Assembly (NCBI GenBank): GCA_930367215.1
Contig: OV884059.1
Coordinates: 75,115,393-75,179,392 of the forward strand
Source: Pollenia angustigena
Lineage: Eukaryota; Arthropoda; Insecta; Diptera; Polleniidae
Direction: 5' to 3'
DNA: 64,000 nt
Below are positions 54,172-64,000 of this stretch, one piece after another. Positions within the stretch are counted from its first letter, which is position 1; every line of letters begins with the position of its first letter. The notes beneath the pieces were generated by a model. That model saw only the letters and a program-made list of their open reading frames with translations, had not been told where the DNA came from and did no database searches. The position numbers were made by a program, and so were the translations under genes.

Positions 54172-55388
54172 TTATTCTAATTCTTCCACATCATCAAAAT
54201 TATTACAATATACATACTATCATGTGGGCTTTTATGTTTTGAAATTTTAATTTTCTACGTCGATCTGTTAAAAGCGTTTTGTATAAAGAGAAGCTTCTTT
54301 CTACATTAAATTTGAGAATTTCATTAGAGGACAAACTTTTTACATATTCATCTTTTGGAACAGTACCACCCTCTAAAATATATTTTATTTCCAAAAACTG
54401 CTGATATCCGGGATTTCTTTTTAATATTTTCTCAAATTTTTTTTATATTGTTGGTCCTCGATCTTGCATAGTCCGTCAAAAATTGTCGATAAAGCATTAA
54501 GCTGGAGGTCCACACCACGCGTTACTCGCTTTTTCGCAGCATACGCAGCTGTCAAAAAAGAAAAATCTGTGTAGTTATACGTAGTAAGTTACATGCAGAA
54601 AAGCGTAGATGCCTTGCGCCGATACGTAGGTTTACTTTATACTTTTGTAAGCTTCACAAGCAGCGTTCGAACAAATCAGCTGATTTTGACAAATTAAATT
54701 TTATTTTTACTTGTGCTGCTACTGCATAAAAAGCGTTGCATGTTACTTGAAACGAAGAACGCAAGTAAGGTTAGGGTTAAAAGCATGCGCTGCGTGGAGG
54801 CGAAAACACGTGGTATGGACCTCTAGCTTAAGTGCTCTCTGAAATTAATAATCCCGCAGTTTGCAATTTTTTTATAGTAACCAAAATGTTTGCAAAATTG
54901 TATTTTAGAAATGCAAGTTGAGAACTAAGTTCGGAGCTTTCAAGTTTTTTTTTTTTTGGATTGCACAATTGAGTCGGCATCTTGACTGTCAAGTTCAAAA
55001 ACAACGGCTCTAACTTCTTCAAGATGTTCAGCAAAGTACATTGCCGCTTCTAACGAATGAATTCATCTATTCGATGGATACTATGTGCAAAACATGTTAA
55101 CTAAAGCATTCGTTACTACAAGTAACACTTTGTTATATTTTATGCCTAAATACAGATAATTAATATCAAATTTAAACTCGATTTCTTTTCTACTTTGCCA
55201 TCTGGCCACAATATTTGTAACGAATCATTACAAAATGCTGCAATAGATGCGCCATTTGTCGTTTCAAGTACTTGCATGCTCAATAAATAAGATTTATTGT
55301 CTTTCAATTCTTCTAAGACTCCGAAAATAAAATTTGCAACATATCTCTGTTCGCTGTCCGTAGTTTCATCTACAGAAATCCATGGGGG
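54172..55388 (-). pseudogene. hAT-superfamily transposase relic, interrupted by a MITE
   Basis: Read right to left, the relic starts inside the catalytic domain with WISVDETTDSEQRYVANFI (first acidic residue), LLSMQVLETTNGASIAAFC and LQILWP. A decayed LTCFAHSIHRIDEFIR then marks the conserved 'HVTC.AH.LHR' block. A frame through 55034-54832 follows. After the MITE (54501-54827), the C-terminal dimerisation segment FNVERSFSLYKTLLTDRRRK is followed by LKFQNIKAHM. A frameshifted YCNNFDDVEELE ends at TAA 54172-54174. The N-terminal BED finger is missing, and multiple stops and frameshifts are present. Confidence 0.8.
54501..54827. mobile_element. MITE, 327 bp, inside the hAT transposase relic
   Basis: GCTGGAGGTCCACACCACGC and, inverted, GCTAGAGGTCCATACCACGT form the ends. 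TTAA lies on both sides (54497-54500 and 54828-54831); TTA would also fit. Removing it rejoins the transposase relic as GCATTAAGTGC. Internally it carries GCGTTACTCG and ACGCAG words in inverted positions. Confidence 0.8.
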
Positions 55389-55747
55389 ATTTCATATCAA
55401 GTGACCCAATTTTTAAATCGATGTTTTCCGATTTAGATGAAATTAGCACCAAGCTTAGTCCTATTAAATAGTAGTTTATACACAAATTTTCAACAAGATT
55501 GGTCAAAAAGTTTCTGAGTTAGAGGGGGAATTTTGTCCATACAGGTGTTCTTTCTCATCCATGTAACTTATTACCTATTGATATTACACAAATTTGTCCC
55601 AAGTAGCTTAGATAGTTATTTGATCAATGTTTTAAAAAAAAATATATTTGTTCAGCACTATTATCATCATTGATAGCAATTTGATGCAAAATGTTCTTAA
55701 ATAATTATTTCTATATTAAAATACAATAGTACAAATGAACATACCTG
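55389..55747. other. Unidentified sequence, possibly old repeat
   Basis: It has a moderately AT-rich sequence with AAGTGACCC and GGTCAAAAAGTTTCTGAGTT stretches. No ORF or partner copy is present in the window. Confidence 0.3.
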
Positions 55748-56799
55748 TGTACATTAGACTGGTCGCAATTTTTTTTTTTTTTTTTTTTTAATTTAATTGT
55801 TTGCGCTGCTTAAAATATGAGGTTTGGTGTAAGAAATCATGATCTAATTTTTCAGGTCAATCCGACTGTGCCTAGCCGTGCCGGGTGGGGCCCAAAGTTC
55901 CCCATATTATAAAAAAAAAACATCTTTTCTATCAGATCTTTATAGTTATACTAGTTGAATAGCCGAAAATCAAAAATATGGCTTCGTTACGATCTTCCGC
56001 AGAGAAAGTACTTCAAGTGTGCCAAATTTCAGCTTCCTATGTCATCAGATGGCTTCAGAAAGTTGCGGAAAGAATAGGACATACATGCAAACATCCTGAC
56101 ATACTAAGAAATTATATATTGTATAGATAGACTAACATATGTTCGCGCAACTCAAAAACGCTTTAGCTTATTGAAAAACTAAAAAAAACCGAAATTACGC
56201 AATAAAATTTACTTTATGAAAGGTAAAACGTTTTTCTTATATGCGCAGTCGTTTTAGAAACATAATTTTTTTTCTGGAAAAAAAAATAATTTTTTTATTA
56301 AAATTTCGGAATTTTTGTTTTTAAAAATTCATAAAAAATTTAAAAATGCAGCTATGCTTCTAATTTTATGCAGACATATAAAAAACAACATTGCAAACAA
56401 AACAAGCTATAAATGATTAAAATCCGTACACAACTTTTGATTTTTTTATGTCAGGATGTTTGCATGTATGTCCTATTCTTTCCGCAACTTTCTGAAGCCA
56501 TCTGATGACATAGGAAGCTGAAATTTGGCACACTTGAAGTACTTTCTCTGCGGTAGATCGTAACGAAGCCATATTTTTGATTTTCGGCTTTTCAACTAGT
56601 ATAACTATAAAGATCTGATAGAAAAGATGTTTTTTTTATAATATGGGAAACTTTGGGCCACACCCGGCACGGCTAGGCACCTTCGGATTGACCTGAAAAA
56701 TTAGATCACGATTTCTTACACCAAACCTCATATTTTAAGCAGCGCAAACAATTAAATTTAAAAAAAAATCCCATACAAGATGCTACCAGTCTAGTGTAC
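55748..56799. mobile_element. Giant foldback element: 355-bp arms around a 340-bp loop
   Basis: The left arm (55748-56105) and right arm (56447-56799) are inverted copies at roughly nine-tenths identity. They share TTAGACTGGT, AAAATATGAGGTTTGGTGTA, GGTCAATCCGA, TAGCCGTGCCGGGTG, TTTTCTATCAGATCTTTATA, GTACTTCAAGTGTGCC, GATGACATAGGAAGC (inverted), and TGCAAACATCCTGACAT. The loop is AT-rich and non-coding. No target duplication was fixed. Confidence 0.85.
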
Positions 56800-57479
56800 A
56801 TACATATATTTTGTTTACAAAAATTATTTAAAATTTAAATAGTTTATTATAAACCAACTACAAATTGGTTGACAAGGCAAAAAGTCAGTTAATCAACTAG
56901 ATGTCGTTATAAAAAGACCAGTTTGAAGTTACTTAAAATGTGTTTGACTTCCTAAAGGGTTGTGATTCAATAACGCATAATAGACACCTTTAATAGCAAT
57001 AATATTGAAATAAATTTAAAAAATATTCTTAACAAATTCCACAATTCCCAAGTCAAATTTTGTATCCTCATTTCAGAAATAAAAATCCCCGATTTGGGAT
57101 TAAATCCCCTGATCTGACAATAACCATCATCATCGTAGAGTTTATTTAGCTTTAATACTTTTATAAAACATAGTTGCAGGCTTAATGGAACCAACAACGA
57201 ACAAAACTTGTACTAATTGCGGTAAAGTAGAAAATTTGTCAATTGCGACTATGTTTAAAAAGTGTAATACACCTCAAATCTAATATGAAAGTATATATTA
57301 AATGGTTTTCATACTAAAACAAATGATTTGAGATATATTGACTTATAAATACGGTGACCATCCGTTCTGTATTCGCTTTTAAAAAAACCTTAAAAAAAAT
57401 TTTAAATAAAACATATTTTGCACATTTTGGTTTTATGATTTTATGGTATTCATTATGAAAATTTGGCATAAAGTTTATA
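56800..57479. other. AT-rich, no supported gene
   Basis: Nothing recognised. Confidence 0.35.
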
Positions 57480-57487
57480 AAAAGTTA

Positions 57488-57912
57488 ATTCATAATACAC
57501 CAACCAAACTCTGGCTAACGATTTGCTAAACTCTTGTTAACGAGCTGCCAAACGTTTGCCAACTTGTGTAAATCAGCCGTTTAATATCAAACAATTTTGT
57601 TGGTTTTTTTTTTAATTAACTGTCTTTTACTTAATTTATTTTAATTTTAAAAACTTTTTATATGTGAAGGCAAAAACAAAAAAAGGAAAAAATTACAAAT
57701 TCAGCGATGATTAATGTAAAACGTGTTGCATTTTCGAGTAATACGATATGGCATCATAAAAATTCAAAGTTGATTTATTAAAAGTTGGCAGATGGAGAAA
57801 AGTTCGTTATGAATTAACTCTGTGCCAACAAGCTGCTAAGCTTTATCGGCATTCTAGTTAGCAGCTCGTTGTACGTAGTGTACAAACTGTGGCTAACTTT
57901 TTGTTATGAATA
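57488..57912. repeat. Weak inverted-repeat segment
   Basis: TTAATTCATAA near 57486 is inverted as TTATGAATTAA near 57807 and as TTATGAATA near 57904. GGCTAAC and GCTGCTAA words occur in both orientations. It could be a decayed MITE. Confidence 0.3.
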
Positions 57913-58327
57913 TGGCTGTTAGTTTATATCGATGTGAAGTTATTTGCTTAAATCCGAAATCTTTAGAACAAGGAATTATATTGCCACTGTCGAATCTTTT
58001 TACAATAATCTTAGTAATAGAACGAGGTACATTGGAGAAATAAACTCTTCGTTACCTTATCACAGCAAAGCAATTATACGTATATCAATTAATGCACTAC
58101 ATACTTATGTAATGCCGTTATCAATTAATGCACTACATACTTATGTAATGCTGTTATTTAAGGTCCGTATTAACAAATTGCCTATACACTTGACTTTATC
58201 CTTCTCTAAGTCTTAAGTTCCCGAGTTGTTAAAGGAGAATTAACAATCGCTAAAGTCAATTTCAAAACAGACATAAAATGTTTTTTATAATATTTAATGG
58301 ATTGGATTAGTTTTATTAAGAAGCTTA

Positions 58328-58826
58328 TGCTAAGTTCACACTTAGGTTTTTAAACGCGCTTAAGCAAAATGTTGATTTAGCTAATCAAAGCCGTTCACAT
58401 TACATTTGAGATGATTAAGAAGACAGATGATTAAGAAAAAAAACACACAAAATAAACAACAAACAAATTTATATGTCTTTAAAGTATTAAAAATGGATAA
58501 AAACACTTTTATAAAGTTATCAGAAGATTATTTTAATCATTTTAATTATGAAATTGTTAAAATCTATGAATTATTTAAGGAAAAAAATAAAAACATTAAG
58601 CAGAAATCTTGGCCAGTTGTACACGATCATGTTGGCGATTCTACATTTGAGCTATGTTCAGTGGATTCTACGTGATTTATGAAGTGATTTAGTTGTAATC
58701 ATGTCAAATGAAGTGATTAACAAATCAGTTCAATGTATGGGTAATCATCTCGATTTTGAAGTGATTAGAGCTTAATCACGTTCGAACTGCTTAAGCGCGT
58801 TTAAGAAGCCAAATGTGAACATACTA
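58328..58826. mobile_element. MITE, 499 bp, TTA target duplication
   Basis: The left end TGCTAAGTTCACACTTAGG and the inverted right end TAGTATGTTCACATTTGGC are both followed by TTAAACGCGCTTAAGCA. TTA flanks both sides (58325-58327 and 58827-58829). The 82-codon frame at 58427-58675 contains a helical MDKNTFIKLSEDYFNHFN segment of unknown meaning. Confidence 0.7.
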
Positions 58827-58829
58827 TTA

Positions 58830-61800
58830 AATGCAATTATTAGAACGTCGTTGTTTTAATGTGGATTTTATTGCAAAATTTAACAAATATTAAAACTACT
58901 GTTCCGAATTTTGTTTAAAAAATTGTTAGCGTATGATCCGTTTAAATCTGAAAATTCTTCTTTGCCCCTCTTAACTTTCTTTGATGAGAGTTTAGAGTAC
59001 ATAGTACATAAATATCAAACAAATCTGTCAATCCTTAGTAATATTCACTAGTGACCTTTATGGATAAAAAAAGAGCTTTTTATACTAAATTGGGTACAGT
59101 TACGATAATACTAAAGAGCCTGTATATAAGCCCAACGTCAACCAATATCAAAGAATGATATCTAAAAAATAAAGTTAAATGTTAATTCTAGTTCGAGTAA
59201 GTGGAGTGGCATAAGTTAGTGGTAAAGGTACTAAAACTACGTTGTCACGTTGTGTAACAAAATGCTAAGCAGCTTTTGGATAAATGTCGATTATAAGCTC
59301 TAGTTTATGATTAAAATATAGAACATCTCGTTGGCATACTGTTTCTAAGCAACAACTTTGATCGGTTTCCAAAATGTTGAACAATTTACTATAGTTGGAG
59401 CACATTACACACTTGACACTTATTTATGAACCAAAGCGCAAAAAAAATCTATGAAAATACACACCCGTCATTATTTTATAATTTACAAAAGATTTAAAAG
59501 AATTTAAGTAGTTATTTAAAACCGTTACAGTTGGTCACATTAAACACTACTAACAACGTTGAAATCCACCAGCCTCAACATACATATAAAGTATTTTTTT
59601 CTGCTTTTGTTGTTGTACACACTTAGCTTGCACGCGTGTTCTTCATCTCCCACCTGCCAACCGGCTTTTTAGATCCAAAAGCCCTGCCCTAACTTTTATT
59701 AAATGAACGAACTAAAGCAACAAAGAAGTAGAGGAGAAGTGCAACATTTATACAATTGGATACATACATACATACATAATCATTCACATTGATGCCATTT
59801 TTTAAATTCCTTGCCAAAAAAGCTTTTTTCTCTATCATTAAAATACTATTTACTTACTAATACATACACACATAAACTCATACAAACAAAGAGAATAGAA
59901 CTTTTCTGCCCCTGCTCTTGGGTTAGTCACTTGTTGTTGTAGAAGAATTTCCACTAGCAGAACACATCCAAATTGAAAATTACATGAAAATGTCATGTCG
60001 TTGTATAGACAGAATATATAAACATACATATGTTTGTGTGTAGAATGTATTTGCCGGATCGAACAGTGGGTGCTTTTGGGAAAATTTCTTATTTCTGTAC
60101 TAGATCCAGTTCGCAGGTTGGTATGAATAGACAAAATATTTGTATAAGTTTTAACTAAGAGATGGATTTCTAAATTTTTAAGGAACCCCGACACGAGGCA
60201 CAGATGCAAAAATATAATGTAATGATAAACATAAATAAGTTTGTGTATGTACCTGTGTATATATGTACATATGAATGTATGTATACACGAATGAAAACTT
60301 TAGCAAGAATTTAAAATGAGAAGTATTCACAAACTCGCATTATCGTCGTATTTGTTGTATAATCGAATAATTATACAATGTTGTATTTTTGTTGTTGGCA
60401 ATTTTCATATAAACTTGTGGTATAACTATACGATTGATTTTAAAATGTTTTAAGAAATGTTGTATTTGTACCAGGCCTGGAAATGTTCGATTTGTTTGGT
60501 AAATTTGTAAAAATCTTTTTAGAATGTGATAACAAACAAACAGCACAAACTTAATTCATCTTAATGAATAATATGTTAAGTTCATTTCAATTTATTTCTG
60601 CACTATTTTAATTAAAATTTATTATCAAATAATATTTATTATAATTTCAATTAAAATTAAAACAACCATACCTGGTTTATTTTCATGGTATCGAATAATG
60701 TGAATGGCAAATATTAAAGAAAAAGAAATAAATAAAGACCAAGAATTATATAAAAAAATAGTACCTAGGTACTTAAATTTATTTATTTCCTTTTATAGTT
60801 TAAATTTACATTTTTTTATGATTATTAGGTAAAAGAAACGCATAGGTATAAAAACTGGTAAATATAGCTATCAGCTTTACACACTGAATCTTTTTTACAG
60901 TTATTTCTTAGTATTCTCCCTTACAAACCTGCTTCGTAGTAAAGGGAATGCCGTGGCACTTGAGATGTTGTTTTTTATATTATAAAACTTGTTTAGAGTT
61001 CCTTCACTTACTTTACTTCATATCTGTATGTCTTATTGCGTAGCGCATAATTGTGCGCTTATTGTTTTAAATGTACCATTAGTGCTTCGCAAAAGGTTAA
61101 CATTTTTTATTGGGCTCTAACATAATAAAAACGCAGCATTTTGATACAAAAATCAAAATTTTTTTAATATCCCGCAAACTTTGTGCTGTTCTTGTTTAGA
61201 CGCTTGTGCAGGTTATTTTTATTTGGCCCTTTACGAAAATTTTTACTACAGAATTGCTCTTAGGCATTTTGACAAACGACAAATTGTTGTCGTTAAAAAG
61301 TTACAGAGTTTTGATACTAATCGAACATTATAAGATGTGCCTATAAAGAAAGTATATTTAAATCGATTATTATATGTTTATACTTACTGCAGTCTACATA
61401 CATATACATAACTAAAATTATGTCATAAATATCCAAAACCGATTGACTTAAACAAAAAAAAATTTAATAAAACCCACTGTAATAGCTTAATTTTGAATAC
61501 CCTTGTAGGTACTTTGCTCTTGTTGGCGCCAAAAATTACACTCATTCTTTAAAACGTTATCTCATCCTTTTACCTACTGATCATTTTTTGTTTTATGTAC
61601 TACAGACATTTTATTTAAATAATGTGTGTATATTAATTTCTATGTAGGTATCTATATGTATATACATGTATATACGTACCTATGTATGTAAGGACATAAA
61701 TATGTACATACTTATGTATGCACTTGGCTTTGTATATAGTTTTTGCACACCATTATGTAAGTAATATTGTATATTCTTACTTACTTACTTAGCATTCTAA

Positions 61801-62215
61801 GCGTTGAATGAATAATATTGCATACATACATTCGTTTGTATGTATGTAAAAACAATCATTGATATCCCAGTCAACATGTGGAAGATTGCTTTAAAAAATA
61901 TCACCAAACTGAGTCTTTTAATACTAACTAAGATGATAAAAAGAAACTGATTAATCAGTTGTGCACTTGAAACAAGATTTGAAAATGATTCTCAGAAATT
62001 GACTTGTTAAAAAAATAAAATTAACATAATGCACGCAATCATATGTTGATCATGCAGATGATCGAAATTATGGTTGAAATTACTCGCAAAAAATAAAATT
62101 TTTTGTGCTATAAATTATGCAACAATGGTAACATGACCTTAAGTTCATGCAAGTACATTATAGCCACCTAAAAACCGTTGGATGTTGTTTTTAATATTAT
62201 ATTTTTTACGTATAT
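58830..62215. other. AT-rich, microsatellite-rich, no supported gene
   Basis: ACAT/TATG tetranucleotide runs lie near 59760-59780, 60240-60285, 61640-61720 and 61820-61850. Short frames on the minus strand at 59850-60546 have no recognisable domain. No boundary repeats were found. Confidence 0.45.
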
Positions 62216-62610
62216 CTAGGTACGGGCATCATGGTCATCAATGCAACAACATCTTATAAAATGTGGGCGGCAGTGGAAAAGTTGGCGCGTCACTTCCAAT
62301 ACAATGACATTTAAGATTTCTGTATATCTAAGGGACATCTAGAGCCCAAGTTTCAAATTAGGCGCAAGCGTCTTGGTTATCAAAAGACAGCATTTGAAAA
62401 AATATTGGGGGAAAAGAAGAAGTGGGCGTCTCACGAAATAGATCTAGAGATCGGCAAGAGCCAAAGTTTCTAAGTAAGGTACAAGCATATTGGTTATCAA
62501 CAGACAGCATCCGAAAAAATATGGGCGGCACAGAATAGATTTATTTATATCTAAAAGCTGTTTTGTAAAACTTTCTGTTCCCTCCGAACCACGGTATAGG
62601 GTTAAAAAAA
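62216..62610 (+). repeat. Partial TACCCTTCACC-family repeat
   Basis: AAAATGTGGGCGGCAGTGG and a second AAAAAATATGGGCGGC, AAGAGCCAAAGTTTCTAAG, and a final ACGGTATAGGGTT match the right half of 13511-14121. It appears internally duplicated (two AGCATATTGGTTATCAACAG-like segments). Confidence 0.55.
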
Positions 62611-63109
62611 AAAAATTATATTAAATGATTAAAAAAATTAACTTTTCAATCTGAATTAAAAATTGGGAATAAGAAAATAACTATTTTGAGGAAGTAAAAA
62701 CTCAAAATTGTTATAAGCAGGGAAACAAGAAATATGCTCTAAAAAACACGTTTTATGCGCGATTAATATTCAGTGAAAACTTGAAAATATGCCCTGAAAA
62801 TTGTTAAAAATATGCCCAAAAAAATTAAAAAAAAAAACAAAATATTCAATAATTCAATTAATAACAGTTCCATTTAATAAAAACAATCCTAAAATTATAA
62901 TCGGTAAAGCCCAAACACCACTAAAGTATTAAAAGACGAGTTTTCGTGATTTTAACATATTTGGAAACGATGATCGGCTCCCAAAAAACAGTTATGTTAA
63001 AGGTTAAAATTCATTTAAGAGTTATTTGTGCCGAATGTTATCTAGATATTTACATACATATGAGATTTTTTGTCTTAATGTTAACATTTAAAAGGAATAT
63101 TGACCATTT

Positions 63110-63345
63110 TTGAATGTGGTTCTTTCTTCGAGTTGAATTTCAATTTATAAAACTTTTTGTAATAGTCTTATTCCCTCAATATTTGACTTACTTTTTTTAA
63201 TTGTTTTTCATGTTGTAAAATTCCTTTCTTCATAAAAATAATTTAATGAAAATTAAATTTGATGAACTTAAGCCTGATTAAAAATATTGAAAATTTGGAT
63301 TGAAACCCATAAATTATTCAACAAAATTACCACAATACTAATTAA
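63110..63345 (-). repeat. SINE-like repeat tail (copy 3) and adjacent repeat
   Basis: The minus strand of 63205-63345 matches 750-870 plus 1131-1145 without the MITE at 868-1130. 63130-63190 resembles 18125-18185. Confidence 0.6.
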
Positions 63346-63389
63346 AATTAAATGGCGAAATTTAAAACATAAATGCCAAATTTTCCCAA

Positions 63390-63610
63390 AATTTTTTTTT
63401 ATTTCTGCGAAAGTTTTTTAGGCATCTAAAAAATTAAACATGTAGGTATCAAAATGTGGCTCAAATAGGCCAAATATGCACTAAAAACGATAAAATATGC
63501 AAACATACCTATGCACTAACAAATCGAAGCCAAAATAAGGATAAGGATAAATTTATTGTTTCTGCCTTCATTGGTCGCACGGTTTCCCTGGTGATAAGGT
63601 AGGTATACAA
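63390..63610 (+). repeat. AAAATATGCA-rich repeat, copy 2
   Basis: It has the same order as 17690-18060: TTCTGCGAAAG, GGCATCTAAAAAATT, AAATATGCACTAA, CACTAACAAATCGA, TTGTTTCTGCCTTCA, GGTTTCCCTGGT. Confidence 0.6.
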
Positions 63611-64000
63611 TATAACCGGGAACCCAGAGTGCCAGCACAAACTGTCTCTTAAATGGGTCGTAATTAATAAGAAACGCGTTGGTTACCAATAAAGAGCTCA
63701 TAAATGATTACTATCGAACACAGGAATCAAAAAAAGGTCGTGGGTAGGTAGGTTTGATCAACTTTTTCATAAAACGCTGACTGGGATACAGCATATATTT
63801 ATAATCATCCACACGTACATTCAGTTATAATTTCTTAGCTACATAAAATTACATGCATACATACATAATGTACACATGTATATATTAATGTTTTATATTT
63901 TTATTTGGTTATACCCTACCTCAAGTATACGTACATGTGTATATATGTACATTCCTGCAGATGTACACATAAAAACACTTAACCCCCCATTTGTCCCCCA
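63611..64000. other. AT-rich end with ACAT-type simple repeats
   Basis: Nothing else recognised. Confidence 0.4.

Noticed and set aside
59850..60209. 119-codon minus-strand frame
   Set aside because: No recognisable domain; it overlaps ACAT/TATG simple repeats and has no splice or promoter support.

Overview
The window looks like repeat-dense, gene-poor nuclear DNA from a higher (brachyceran) fly. It is strongly AT-rich, carries an insect BEL/Pao retrotransposon, and is packed with MITEs, mariner relics and LINE relics of dipteran type. The species cannot be named from this sequence. I could support no host protein-coding gene, rRNA gene or functional tRNA gene; nearly every short open frame is noise or part of a transposon relic.

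1-12 kb: two related repeat blocks (about 307-735 and 2633-4135) and a tRNA-related SINE (about 748-1566) are riddled with younger insertions: MITEs at 409-625, 868-1130 and 1280-1420, and a hAT element at 2721-4016. AAAAAGTACC-type tandem units at 1840-2412 and 4136-4870 are split by another MITE (4300-4674). Then come a hairpin MITE (5654-6056), a TAA-flanked MITE (7124-7265), an internally deleted mariner (7449-7690), a 1.5 kb hAT element with an exact 8-bp target duplication (9296-10837), and a pogo-like MITE (10963-11542).

12-31 kb: a mariner-type relic (12427-13090), nested foldback elements (13457-14584), LINE relics of jockey-like (16790-17335, minus), CR1-like (21440-21930, plus) and R1-like (24520-25600, minus) type, a hAT MITE with a pogo-like MITE inside it (23101-23969), and a 134-bp hAT MITE (27151-27284).

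30-44 kb: a second internally deleted mariner-type relic (30175-30720), a second copy of the TATCGATA-ended hAT element (35974-36629), a 490-bp foldback (39681-40170), a second SINE copy, a second hairpin MITE, an element capped by 21 G and 21 C (41803-42366), and further mariner fragments.

44.7-50.9 kb: a structurally complete BEL/Pao LTR retrotransposon with two apparently identical 289-bp LTRs, an exact 5-bp target duplication, a tRNA-Phe-type primer binding site, and Gag-protease and RT-RNase H-integrase in one frame interrupted by a single TAG. It sits inside an older jockey-like LINE relic.

51-64 kb: a MITE (53177-54063), a decayed hAT transposase (54172-55388) with a MITE inside it, a 1.05 kb giant inverted repeat (55748-56799), another TTA-flanked MITE (58328-58826), and simple-repeat-rich DNA to the end. 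Paralogous copies supply 'empty sites' that allow several insertion boundaries to be read directly.
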